Origin: Candidatus Thorarchaeota archaeon | GTDB lineage: Archaea > Asgardarchaeota > Thorarchaeia > Thorarchaeales > Thorarchaeaceae | Reading direction: 5' to 3' | Assembly (NCBI GenBank): GCA_011364905.1 | Contig: RDNZ01000027.1 | Span: forward strand, 1-37,452 | Length of the DNA stretch: 37,452 nucleotides | Part shown: positions 1-6,582 of the stretch, in pieces | How the letters are laid out: every line of letters begins with the position of its first letter | Numbering within the stretch: position 1 is the stretch's first letter | Translations under genes and position numbers: made by a program | The notes under the pieces: generated by a model | What the model saw: only the letters and a program-made list of their open reading frames with translations | Database searches by the model: none | What the model was told of the DNA's origin: nothing

Positions 1-1
1 T

Positions 2-67
2 CCAATGGTCTTGTATACTTCAGTTTCGGATGAGGGACCCCGTTATAAGGAATACGTACTATCCTAG
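2..67 (+). CDS. C-terminal end of an unidentified protein (partial)
   Basis: Reading from base 2, an open frame of 21 codons runs from the window edge to a TAG at 65-67. Its end reads EGPRYKEYVLS, which has ordinary protein composition. The rest of the gene lies outside the window, so the family cannot be named. The frame could be chance, since only 21 codons are visible. Confidence 0.3.
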   Translation, partial: PMVLYTSVSDEGPRYKEYVLS

Positions 68-207
68 GTTTACATTCACAAGTGAATCAAGACAAGTCGG
101 AATCATGTTCCAGAATCCAGTGATTTTCCCCAGTGATACAACATAGCTCCCTACGTAATCCTTTTATTAGTCCACTCTCGCTAACCGACTTAGTTTCTTC
201 AACAACT

Positions 208-213
208 AAGGAG
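208..213 (+). promoter_or_regulatory. Shine-Dalgarno site without a canonical start codon
   Basis: AAGGAG at 208-213 is a good archaeal ribosome binding site. In the frame of the next gene, the codons at normal spacing are ATC (218), ACG (221) and ATC (224); there is no ATG, GTG or TTG between the in-frame stop at 191 and the GTG at 275. The site therefore suggests a near-cognate start or a base error. Confidence 0.5.
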
Positions 214-274
214 AGTAATCACGATCGGAAAAGAAAAGGCAATCGGCGCCCTTATCTTCATCATCGCCCTGCTG

Positions 275-538
275 GTGCTAATATACTACACTTGGGGGCT
301 AGTCATACTTCAGATATTTCCAGGCCTCATGGATTGGGTTAACACACTTCCAGCCTCCATCCAGCCACTATTCGCTCCAAGCCCAGACTTCCTGGTACAA
401 CTACCGATTTACTTGGGTGTGGTTCTGATCATGGTAATTGCTATGTGGATTGGTTGGACAATGCTCACCACTCCGGCTCCAGAGCCACTCGAGGACTTCG
501 ACTTTGATGAAGAAGAAGTAGCCAAGACTAAAGAGTAA
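275..538 (+). CDS. Small two-helix membrane protein with acidic tail
   Basis: From the first canonical start (GTG, 275) the product is 87 aa. The frame stays open upstream to about 218 and there encodes IGKEKAIGALIFIIALLVL, which completes a first membrane segment that the GTG start would cut in half. A second membrane helix lies at about residues 40-65 (LPIYLGVVLIMVIAMWIGW). The C-terminus is acidic (LEDFDFDEEEVAKTKE). The true start is probably at 218-224 behind the SD site at 208-213, giving about 104 aa. I do not recognise the family. The next gene, encoding a TPR protein, follows on the same strand. Confidence 0.6.
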   Translation: MLIYYTWGLVILQIFPGLMDWVNTLPASIQPLFAPSPDFLVQLPIYLGVVLIMVIAMWIGWTMLTTPAPEPLEDFDFDEEEVAKTKE

Positions 539-564
539 TCATCAGAATATATCTACTCGATAGG

Positions 565-578
565 GCCGCAAGGCCCCA
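565..578 (+). terminator. GC-rich hairpin with GCAA tetraloop
   Basis: GGGCC, loop GCAA, GGCCC forms a 5-bp all-GC stem closed by a GNRA-type tetraloop, 27 nt after the stop of the preceding gene. It may mark the transcript 3' end, although no clear U-tract follows, so the role is uncertain. Confidence 0.3.
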
Positions 579-723
579 TCATCTCATTTTCGCAAACATG
601 TTAGTCTATTGAAGATTGCCACTCCATCTATGGAGAGCTTTGTTGAATGAGTCAACTCCGAAACTGATGCAAGCAGGCTATGACTTAAGAACTGATGTAG
701 TATTCGAAACTCGGTGTTTTCAG

Positions 724-1263
724 ATGTCACTCTTTGGACGCTCAAAGAACCAAGACTACCAAAAAGCTGCAAAAATGTTGAAGGATGGCAAAGTAAGCGA
801 TGCTATCACAGAGCTTAGAGGCATCATCGAAAAGAATCCAAAACATGTCAACTCTCATGTGACACTTGCCGTTGCACTCATGGAGATACAAGAAAAACCA
901 ACAAAAGACAGCTCTCAGACTATAGAGGCGTTTGCGCATTTGGAAACAGCAGCGAAACTGAACCCCAAGGATCCGACCCCATACTTCAACATGGGTGTGA
1001 TGCTTAGAAGCTTGGGGCAACTTGAGGATTCTCTTGTGAATTTTGAAAGAGTACTGGAAATAGAAAAGCGGCACCCTCTTGCTTTGGCAAACATGGCTGA
1101 AATCAATTACGAGCTAGAACGTTGGGATGAGGCCATTCGACTTGCCAAACTGGCCTTGATAAGAGATCCCGGTCTTGAACCATCCATGGGATGGGTCAGA
1201 GTTGCGATGAGAAAAGCTGGGTTACTTGACCATGATGGTAACGTTATCCATCGATCTGAGTGA
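724..1263 (+). CDS. TPR repeat protein
   Basis: A 179-aa soluble protein made almost wholly of tetratricopeptide helices. Units are visible around ITELRGIIEKNPKHVNSHV, FAHLETAAKLNPKDPTPYFN, LVNFERVLEIEKRHPLALAN and AIRLAKLALIRDPGLEPS, each with the usual hydrophobic spacing and a Pro near the end of helix B. TPRs scaffold protein-protein contacts; no catalytic domain is attached. The frame opens at 616, but that extension (rich in Leu, Arg and Cys) does not look like TPR, and a GGTG motif sits just before the ATG at 724 (MSLFGRSKNQ), so I chose 724. The partner is unknown. Confidence 0.8.
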   Translation: MSLFGRSKNQDYQKAAKMLKDGKVSDAITELRGIIEKNPKHVNSHVTLAVALMEIQEKPTKDSSQTIEAFAHLETAAKLNPKDPTPYFNMGVMLRSLGQLEDSLVNFERVLEIEKRHPLALANMAEINYELERWDEAIRLAKLALIRDPGLEPSMGWVRVAMRKAGLLDHDGNVIHRSE

Positions 1264-1291
1264 TGGCCCGTACGGCCTAAACAAAAGCCCC

Positions 1292-1300
1292 ATAAATATT
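1292..1300 (+). promoter_or_regulatory. TATA box, probably for a leaderless mRNA
   Basis: ATAAATATT is centred about 25 nt upstream of the ATG at 1321, the classic archaeal TATA-to-start distance. No SD site precedes that ATG, so transcription probably starts at or near the start codon. Confidence 0.55.
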
Positions 1301-1320
1301 CGGTTTCATTAAAAGATACT

Positions 1321-1920
1321 ATGAGAAAAATAATCGTCATATCTATGATCACCCTAGATGGAGTGATGCAAGCACCTGGTGGGCCTGACGAAGATAAATC
1401 GGGAGGGTTCGAGTATGGCGGTTGGGTTGCGCCTTATGGTGACGAGGCTTATGGTAAGATTTTAGAAAGACAGTTTTGGACTAACCCTACAGACTATCTT
1501 TTGGGCAGAAAGACGTTTGAGATTTTTGCCAGCTACTGGCCTGAGCATGCAGACCTTTGGCAAGGAATTAATGATGGTACAAAATATGTAATGTCCAAGA
1601 CTATGAAAAAGTCAGAATGGAAAAACTCGGTATTCATCAAGAACTTGGCAGATATTAAAGAGCTCAAGAATTCGAAAGGTTCTGACATTCAGGTTCACGG
1701 CAGTGGTGAGCTCATTCAGCTGCTATTGAAGAATGACTTAGTGGACGAACTCTGGCTCAAAATTCACCCTTTGACCCTTGGCAAAGGAAAGAAGTTGTTT
1801 GACGATGGTACGATTCCGACAGCATTTACATTAATTGAGAGTTCTGTTACGCCAAGCGGAGTTATTATGGCCAATTACAAGCGAGCTGGAGAAGTCAAGA
1901 CAGGTACTGTTGAAGCTTAA
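1321..1920 (+). CDS. RibD C-terminal / dihydrofolate-reductase-like protein
   Basis: A 199-aa protein of the RibD-C/DHFR fold (YyaP/YwjB-like). It opens with the family-typical strand and substrate-loop pattern KIIVISMITLDGVMQAPGG, continues with LLGRKTFEIFASYWPE (the nucleotide-binding helix region) and ends with IQVHGSGELIQLLL and VDELWLKIHPLTLGKGKKLF, the hallmark C-terminal block. Members bind NADPH; most are uncharacterised reductases and not the true riboflavin or folate enzyme. Length is typical for the stand-alone form. A TATA box at 1292-1300 suggests a leaderless transcript. The genes on either side do not suggest a pathway. Confidence 0.88.
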   Translation: MRKIIVISMITLDGVMQAPGGPDEDKSGGFEYGGWVAPYGDEAYGKILERQFWTNPTDYLLGRKTFEIFASYWPEHADLWQGINDGTKYVMSKTMKKSEWKNSVFIKNLADIKELKNSKGSDIQVHGSGELIQLLLKNDLVDELWLKIHPLTLGKGKKLFDDGTIPTAFTLIESSVTPSGVIMANYKRAGEVKTGTVEA

Positions 1921-2044
1921 GGCGGCAACCAGTTGTTACTCCTACACACTGTCAGTACGCAATGCTTAAATTGACACCTCGTGGGTTCTGCACAGTTGTG
2001 AGTCGTCACAAGCGACTCCGTATATCACAATTGGTGAATTCCCT

Positions 2045-2455
2045 ATGTCACAGAAAGGCGAACCTATGTACCGCGGATATCCCCTGTCGGAGCTGGTCAA
2101 GATGAATATGGACTCGCTCATCGAGCTGCTCCCAACACGCAGGAGAAGGACCCTCAAGCGCGGCTTGCCTCCACGTCAGAAGAAACTGCTCATGAAGCTT
2201 CGAGCGGCAAGGAAGCAGCAGAGGAAGGGAAAAGAGGTCGTCGTTCGCACGCATTGTCGCGACATGGTCATTTTGCCTGAGATGGTGGACCTCACTCTCG
2301 CCATTCACAACGGTAAGGACTTCACTAAGGTCAAGATCATTCCACAGATGATTGGACACGTCCTTGGAGAGTTCAGTATTACTACGAGACAGGTAAGGCA
2401 CGGAAATCCGGGAATCGGTGCTACAAAGTCCTCAGCCTATGTACCATTGAAATAA
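2045..2455 (+). CDS. rps19: Small ribosomal subunit protein uS19 (archaeal S19/eukaryotic S15 type)
   Basis: A 136-aa protein with the archaeal/eukaryotic N-terminal extension (FRGYP-like YRGYPLSEL, then LLPTRRRRTLKRGLPPRQKKLL) and the universal uS19 core: VVRTHCRDMVILPEMVDL, IHNGKDFTKVKI, MIGHVLGEFSITTR and the C-terminal GIGATKSSAYVPLK. It sits at the head of the small subunit and contacts 16S rRNA near the decoding region. GGTGA about 7 nt before the ATG is a good SD site. In most archaea this gene sits between uL2 and uL22 in the large ribosomal cluster; here it stands alone, with a reductase gene upstream and a convergent pyrophosphatase gene downstream. Confidence 0.95.
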   Translation: MSQKGEPMYRGYPLSELVKMNMDSLIELLPTRRRRTLKRGLPPRQKKLLMKLRAARKQQRKGKEVVVRTHCRDMVILPEMVDLTLAIHNGKDFTKVKIIPQMIGHVLGEFSITTRQVRHGNPGIGATKSSAYVPLK

Positions 2456-2460
2456 TAGCA

Positions 2461-2476
2461 GGGGAAAGTTATCCCT
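2461..2476. terminator. Short hairpin between convergent genes
   Basis: GGGGA, loop AAGTTA, TCCCT forms a 5-bp stem with one G-T pair in the 25-nt gap between the convergent rps19 and pyrophosphatase genes. It could act on both strands, but it is weak. Confidence 0.25.
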
Positions 2477-2480
2477 CTAT

Positions 2481-4646
2481 CTAGAATAGTCCTACTAGCC
2501 ATAAATGCAGTTGTGCTATTATTGGTAGGAATAGAGTGGCGGTCAGCGAGATGACCACCAATAGTGTATTGATTGATGGACCTGCAGTATCTTTGAAAGG
2601 ATCACCCACCATGTCCCCGCGTACCGAGTTGCGATGTATCTGTTCATACCGCGGGTCACTGTGATCATACTCGGGTGACTCAATCATCTTCTTTGTATTG
2701 TCCCATGCTCCACCAGCGTTGCTCATGAGAAGGGCCATGATGAAACCAACTATCACTGCACCTCCAAGATAGCCACCCAAGGCCTCGAGTCCCAGAAAAA
2801 TGCCAGTCAGAATCGTGACGCCTATAGCTAGCAATGTGGATGGCATGAGCTCGCGAATGGCCCCAGAGGTGGCAATACTAATACATTTGTCATAGTCAGG
2901 TTTTGAGGTCCCGGCTAAGATACCTGGGTCTGATTGAAACTGCCTACGGATCTCCTTAATCATTCGTCCAGCATTACGGTCCACTCCTAGAATCAGCATG
3001 GCAGTAAATGTCACAGGAACGAGGGCACCTATGAATACACCAGACAGGATGAAGGGGTCTGAAATGTCAACGACGACTTCAGTGGCAATACCCTTGCCTA
3101 ACAAAAAGACCTCCGCAGATTCAATGAATGCTGCGAAGAGAGCTAGGACAGAGATTGCAGCAGAACCAATGGCAAATCCCTTTGTGATGGCCTTGGCTGT
3201 GTTTCCTGCGGCATCTAGCTTATCGCAAGCTATGATTGCCTCTTCACATTCTTCAGCCTGTTCGATAACGCCCCTCGCATTATCGACAATGGGACCATAG
3301 CTATCAGAACTCATGGTAAGACCATTTGTAGCAAGGAGACCAACAGCGGCTATTGCAACTGCGTAGATCCCACCTTCCCAACCACCTAGACCCATGGCTG
3401 TTGCGTTGTTACCGAGTACAAAGGCAGCTACCAGTGCCAAAACTACGCCCAAGACAGATGGAACAGCACTCAGCAACCCATAGGAATATCCTGAGAGAAT
3501 CAGGTTTGCTGTGCTTTTTTCAGCATTCTCCACCATGTTCTGGACTGGCTTGAATCCAAAGAGCCCTTTGTCATTAGTGAACACATCAGATGTGAATCCG
3601 ATGAAAACGCCGGCAAGCAGTCCAAAAATCGCTGAAAGAGAAATGGCTAGGTCAACTTCAAGCACATAGAGAACAACCAGCACTAAAGCCGCAAAGAGTA
3701 CGGTCGTGACGTACGTACCTCGATTGAGTGCCGGTCCTGGTTCATCCTTAGCGTTTGGCCGGACTAGAAACACGCCAACCACAGACGCAAGTGTGCCTAG
3801 ACCAGTGATCAACAGGGGTAGAAGGCCAAATACAATTGACGGATGAACAGTGACATCAATTGCAGCTCCGAGTAAAGCAGCAGCCAAGATTGCGGCTACA
3901 TTGCTGTCAAATATGTCAGCGCCGGTCCCTGCTACATCGCCCACATTATCTCCCACAGCATCTGCAACAGCGGCAGGATTACGGGGGTCATCCTCAGGGA
4001 TGTTCTGTTCTATCTTTCCAACAATATCTGCGGCCATGTCAGCAGTCTTTGTGAAGATTCCACCCCCAGCTTTCGCAAATAAGGCTACAGTGCTAGCGCC
4101 AAAGGAGAATCCTGTCAGGATTTCCCAGAGAGCTGTTTCTCGGAGAACATGAACACCAGTGAAGAATGTTTCAGGAAGGACTGTATTCCAAATCCAGTAC
4201 AGCAAGGAAAGACCTACGAGCGCGATTCCCGCAATCATGAGACCCATGACTGAACCAGCCCGAAAAGCAACCATGAATGCAGGATTAAGACCTCCTTCTG
4301 CAGCAGCGGCCGCAGTCCGACGGTTGGCCCGTGTGGCGATAACTAGACCAATGTATCCGGCACTCATACTTGCAAAAGACCCGAGGATGTATGAGATAGC
4401 AATTGGGATTCCCAAACTTCCAAATGCTAAAGCCATGACCACTGCTAACACAAGTGTAAAGATTGTCAGGATTCTATACTGAATCTTGATGAAAGAGTTG
4501 GCTCCCTCTTGAATCAGGTGGCTTACCTCTTTCATACGATCGTCGCCTTCATCTGCTTTCATGACCTTACGATATGTAAACAGAGCAACAAGTATAGCAA
4601 GAAGGCCGGACAAGAGTCCAGTTAATAGAAATAGATCGCCTGACAT
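2481..4646 (-). CDS. hppA: Membrane-bound proton-pumping pyrophosphatase
   Basis: A 721-aa polytopic protein of normal family length. It hydrolyses pyrophosphate and couples this to ion transport across the cytoplasmic membrane. Signatures seen: GGGIFTKTADMAADIVGK (194-211), VGDNVGDVAGTGADIFDS (231-248), DSYGPIVDNARG (448-459), and a late D/K-rich block with NAGGAWDNTKKMIE and DPFKDTAGPSIN. The residue that separates K+-dependent (Ala) from K+-independent (Lys) enzymes is Lys485 in GNTAKAITKG, with Thr488 after it, so this is expected to be the K+-independent H+-pumping type. A TATA-like CTATAATG (minus strand, 4676-4683) lies about 30 nt before the ATG. The upstream gap holds a long-spaced inverted repeat. 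Confidence 0.96.
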   Translation of the reverse strand: MSGDLFLLTGLLSGLLAILVALFTYRKVMKADEGDDRMKEVSHLIQEGANSFIKIQYRILTIFTLVLAVVMALAFGSLGIPIAISYILGSFASMSAGYIGLVIATRANRRTAAAAAEGGLNPAFMVAFRAGSVMGLMIAGIALVGLSLLYWIWNTVLPETFFTGVHVLRETALWEILTGFSFGASTVALFAKAGGGIFTKTADMAADIVGKIEQNIPEDDPRNPAAVADAVGDNVGDVAGTGADIFDSNVAAILAAALLGAAIDVTVHPSIVFGLLPLLITGLGTLASVVGVFLVRPNAKDEPGPALNRGTYVTTVLFAALVLVVLYVLEVDLAISLSAIFGLLAGVFIGFTSDVFTNDKGLFGFKPVQNMVENAEKSTANLILSGYSYGLLSAVPSVLGVVLALVAAFVLGNNATAMGLGGWEGGIYAVAIAAVGLLATNGLTMSSDSYGPIVDNARGVIEQAEECEEAIIACDKLDAAGNTAKAITKGFAIGSAAISVLALFAAFIESAEVFLLGKGIATEVVVDISDPFILSGVFIGALVPVTFTAMLILGVDRNAGRMIKEIRRQFQSDPGILAGTSKPDYDKCISIATSGAIRELMPSTLLAIGVTILTGIFLGLEALGGYLGGAVIVGFIMALLMSNAGGAWDNTKKMIESPEYDHSDPRYEQIHRNSVRGDMVGDPFKDTAGPSINTLLVVISLTATLFLPIIAQLHLWLVGLF

Positions 4647-4675
4647 GGTTGCTTCGAATTCTCGGATAAGAACAG

Positions 4676-4683
4676 CATTATAG
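4676..4683 (-). promoter_or_regulatory. TATA-like box of the pyrophosphatase gene
   Basis: CTATAATG on the minus strand, about 30 nt ahead of the hppA ATG; this would give a leader of only a few nucleotides. Confidence 0.4.
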
Positions 4684-4750
4684 ACGTTCCTATTTGTTTC
4701 CTCAGACTGGGATGATTGCTTGTAGCAGCATTACCACAAAACGAGGGGGT

Positions 4751-4833
4751 GGTGAACACACAGGACGTCGTGGTAGGAGGGGGAGTTCTCGTATGAGGGC
4801 ATTGTCACGAAAAACAAAATCCGTGTGTTCACC
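4751..4833. repeat. 11-bp perfect inverted repeat with 61-nt spacer
   Basis: GGTGAACACAC at 4751-4761 is the exact reverse complement of GTGTGTTCACC at 4823-4833. The repeat sits in the 198-nt gap between the gene ending at 4845 and hppA. On the minus strand it would form the base of a large RNA loop in the hppA leader or in the 3' end of the upstream transcript; as DNA it could be a paired regulator site. Confidence 0.5.
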
Positions 4834-4844
4834 AGTGTTTTCAT

Positions 4845-5213
4845 CTACTCTTCAAGAACAAGATAGCCATGCATATCGTTGAGGCTATTGAGTTTTTGAC
4901 GCACTCTGGACGAGACCAGCTCAAGTTCAGATAGTCTGAATGATTCACCCATTTCTTTTTCTAACACTTGCCTGAATCTAGAGTTCAGGTAGTCGTCAAG
5001 CTCTTGTATTGATCTGAGAGTGACTTTCAGGCTCATTTGATTCGCACTATGTTGATACACCTCTATTCTTGCGTTAGTGTATGGTTCTTCGTTGCATAGC
5101 TCTTCCACTACTACTAGAGCACTCCTAATGTCATCCCACCCAGTCAAGGTCTTGTTAAGAAGAAGTAAGCCCTCAGTGTTGAGTGATGTTGGCGTGGCAA
5201 TATCCCTACACAT
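4845..5213 (-). CDS. Hypothetical soluble protein
   Basis: 122 aa, no membrane segment or signal peptide, acidic with a predicted helical C-terminal half (LDDYLNSRFRQVLEKEM, then VSSRVRQKLNSLNDMHG). The middle looks like alternating strands (ARIEVYQHSANQMSLKVTL). AGGAAA just before the ATG may be a weak SD. It lies 86 nt downstream of the LRR gene on the same strand and may share its transcript. I do not recognise a family. Confidence 0.55.
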   Translation of the reverse strand: MCRDIATPTSLNTEGLLLLNKTLTGWDDIRSALVVVEELCNEEPYTNARIEVYQHSANQMSLKVTLRSIQELDDYLNSRFRQVLEKEMGESFRLSELELVSSRVRQKLNSLNDMHGYLVLEE

Positions 5214-5299
5214 TTTCCTGTCATACAGTCTGTTTGGAACGAGATAATCCTTAATCTCGGCGAGTCCGAGCTGTTTCGAGTAAAGTGTTTAGCATAAGG

Positions 5300-5941
5300 T
5301 CAGCTCCAGATAATTCCATCAAGATGGGGCTTTAGTCCCCTAGGCACCTTGGATTGGGACTTAAGTTTTGCATCTGCAGTCAGAGAAACTTCTTGATCGA
5401 TACCAAACTTAACTAAGTTCGGACAGCGAAAGAGTGATGAGACATCCACAGACCCGAGTTGATTCTTCTCAAGTGTTAAGTTTCTGAGTTTCTTGCATTT
5501 ACTGAGGATCGAAAGGTCTATGCTCTCTAGTCTGTTTTCATAAAGATGGAGCACCTTTAGATCTTTACAGTGCTCCAAAGGTGTAAGATCAATCGTTCTA
5601 ATTCTATTGAAAGAAAGTCCAAGATGCATCAAACTTGTGCAGCCTTTCAAAGGTGTCAAATCAATCAGCTCAATCTCATTACCACCTAATGATAGTTCGA
5701 GAAGCATTTTGCACTCATACAAAGGGGCTAAGTCAATACTCTGAATTTCATTCCCGGAGAGAGTTAATGCTTCGACATTGGAGAATTGATTTAAGACCGA
5801 TAGGTCAGTCGTACCAATTCGTCTGTCACTGAGGTCTATACTTGTAGCATTTGAAGGGAACCGTTCGACTATCTTCCCACCTTTCTTGGTCTCACTCCAG
5901 ATGGTTATCTCTTGCATTTTTGATTCATCCAGTGATATCAC
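5300..5941 (-). CDS. Leucine-rich-repeat protein
   Basis: 213 aa containing about six LRR units of 22-24 residues from about residue 30 to 180. Units follow the pattern LxLxxNxIxxIDLxPLxxC, for example LTLSGNEIQSIDLAPLYEC, LSLGGNEIELIDLTPLKGC, LGLSFNRIRTIDLTPLEHC, LHLYENRLESIDLSILSKC and LTLEKNQLGSVDVSSLFRC. There is no signal peptide or membrane helix, so it is probably a cytosolic binding scaffold. The invariant IDL after each turn and the conserved Cys at each unit end mark recent repeat amplification. A second in-frame Met at residue 9 is an alternative start. It is divergent from the gene at 6080. LRR proteins with this look are common in Asgard genomes; the ligand is unknown. Confidence 0.85.
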   Translation of the reverse strand: MISLDESKMQEITIWSETKKGGKIVERFPSNATSIDLSDRRIGTTDLSVLNQFSNVEALTLSGNEIQSIDLAPLYECKMLLELSLGGNEIELIDLTPLKGCTSLMHLGLSFNRIRTIDLTPLEHCKDLKVLHLYENRLESIDLSILSKCKKLRNLTLEKNQLGSVDVSSLFRCPNLVKFGIDQEVSLTADAKLKSQSKVPRGLKPHLDGIIWS

Positions 5942-6079
5942 AAACAGACCTCACTTATAATCTGGTACGTGTGGTAATACACCACAGCACATCTAATTGC
6001 GAGGCGAAAAGCAACTGCATTCAGCTGGAGTTATTTGGTGGATGTGTTGAGTTATTGTACGACTTACGGAGTTGGTTGA

Positions 6080-6409
6080 GTGAGTCTGAAAGGTCCACTT
6101 CGTGACAAGAAAGGCTACATCAGGACAGTTTTGGAACCGCTTGATATTACTCTACAAAGTCTGATGAACCGAACGACTGGCGATGCGATTTCTTACTACG
6201 ATATGATATGGGACACTCCATCAGCTGATTCAAGAACCGGAGAGATTGAGATTGTGCTTATGTCACGGTTCGATGACCTATTATTCAGGATAGTGAGTGA
6301 AAGCCTGACGAGTCAGAGGGTCGTTCGAAGGCTCACCAGTCGAACCACAAGAGTCTTTTTCAGACACACCGCAAGTCTGGAAGTTTCCATAGACACCTCG
6401 GCAGTATGA
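6080..6409 (+). CDS. Hypothetical protein
   Basis: 109 aa from a GTG start; GGAG about 10 nt upstream is a possible SD. It is soluble and Arg/Ser/Thr-rich, with a strand-helix block IEIVLMSRFDDLLFRIVSES and a basic segment RRLTSRTTRVFFRH. I do not recognise it. It diverges from the LRR gene with about 138 nt between starts. The frame is the only long one there, but with one small unrecognised ORF the call stays tentative. Confidence 0.45.
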   Translation: MSLKGPLRDKKGYIRTVLEPLDITLQSLMNRTTGDAISYYDMIWDTPSADSRTGEIEIVLMSRFDDLLFRIVSESLTSQRVVRRLTSRTTRVFFRHTASLEVSIDTSAV

Positions 6410-6582
6410 GTATTTCATATGTATCTTTACTATGCTCAAATTGAATATTGCCTGAAACCATGAACCATGGAGAGATCTATTCAGAGTTGGATTAGGTCAG
6501 CAGGTGATATCCCTAAGCACCTCATTACAAGTGAAGAGCAAGGCTAGAGGAGGCGATCAGGCTCCACTCATGTATTGAGTTA

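Noticed and set aside
742..1106. Minus-strand ORFs opposite the TPR gene
   Set aside because: They are antisense shadows of a clear TPR coding frame and have no family-like motifs.
2998..4482. Several plus-strand ORFs of 60-107 aa
   Set aside because: All lie antisense to the pyrophosphatase gene, are Ala/Ser/Pro-rich shadows and lack start signals.
4694..4882. 62-aa plus-strand ORF in the hppA upstream gap
   Set aside because: Very Arg/Gly/Ser-rich with no SD; it covers the inverted repeat, which better explains the sequence.
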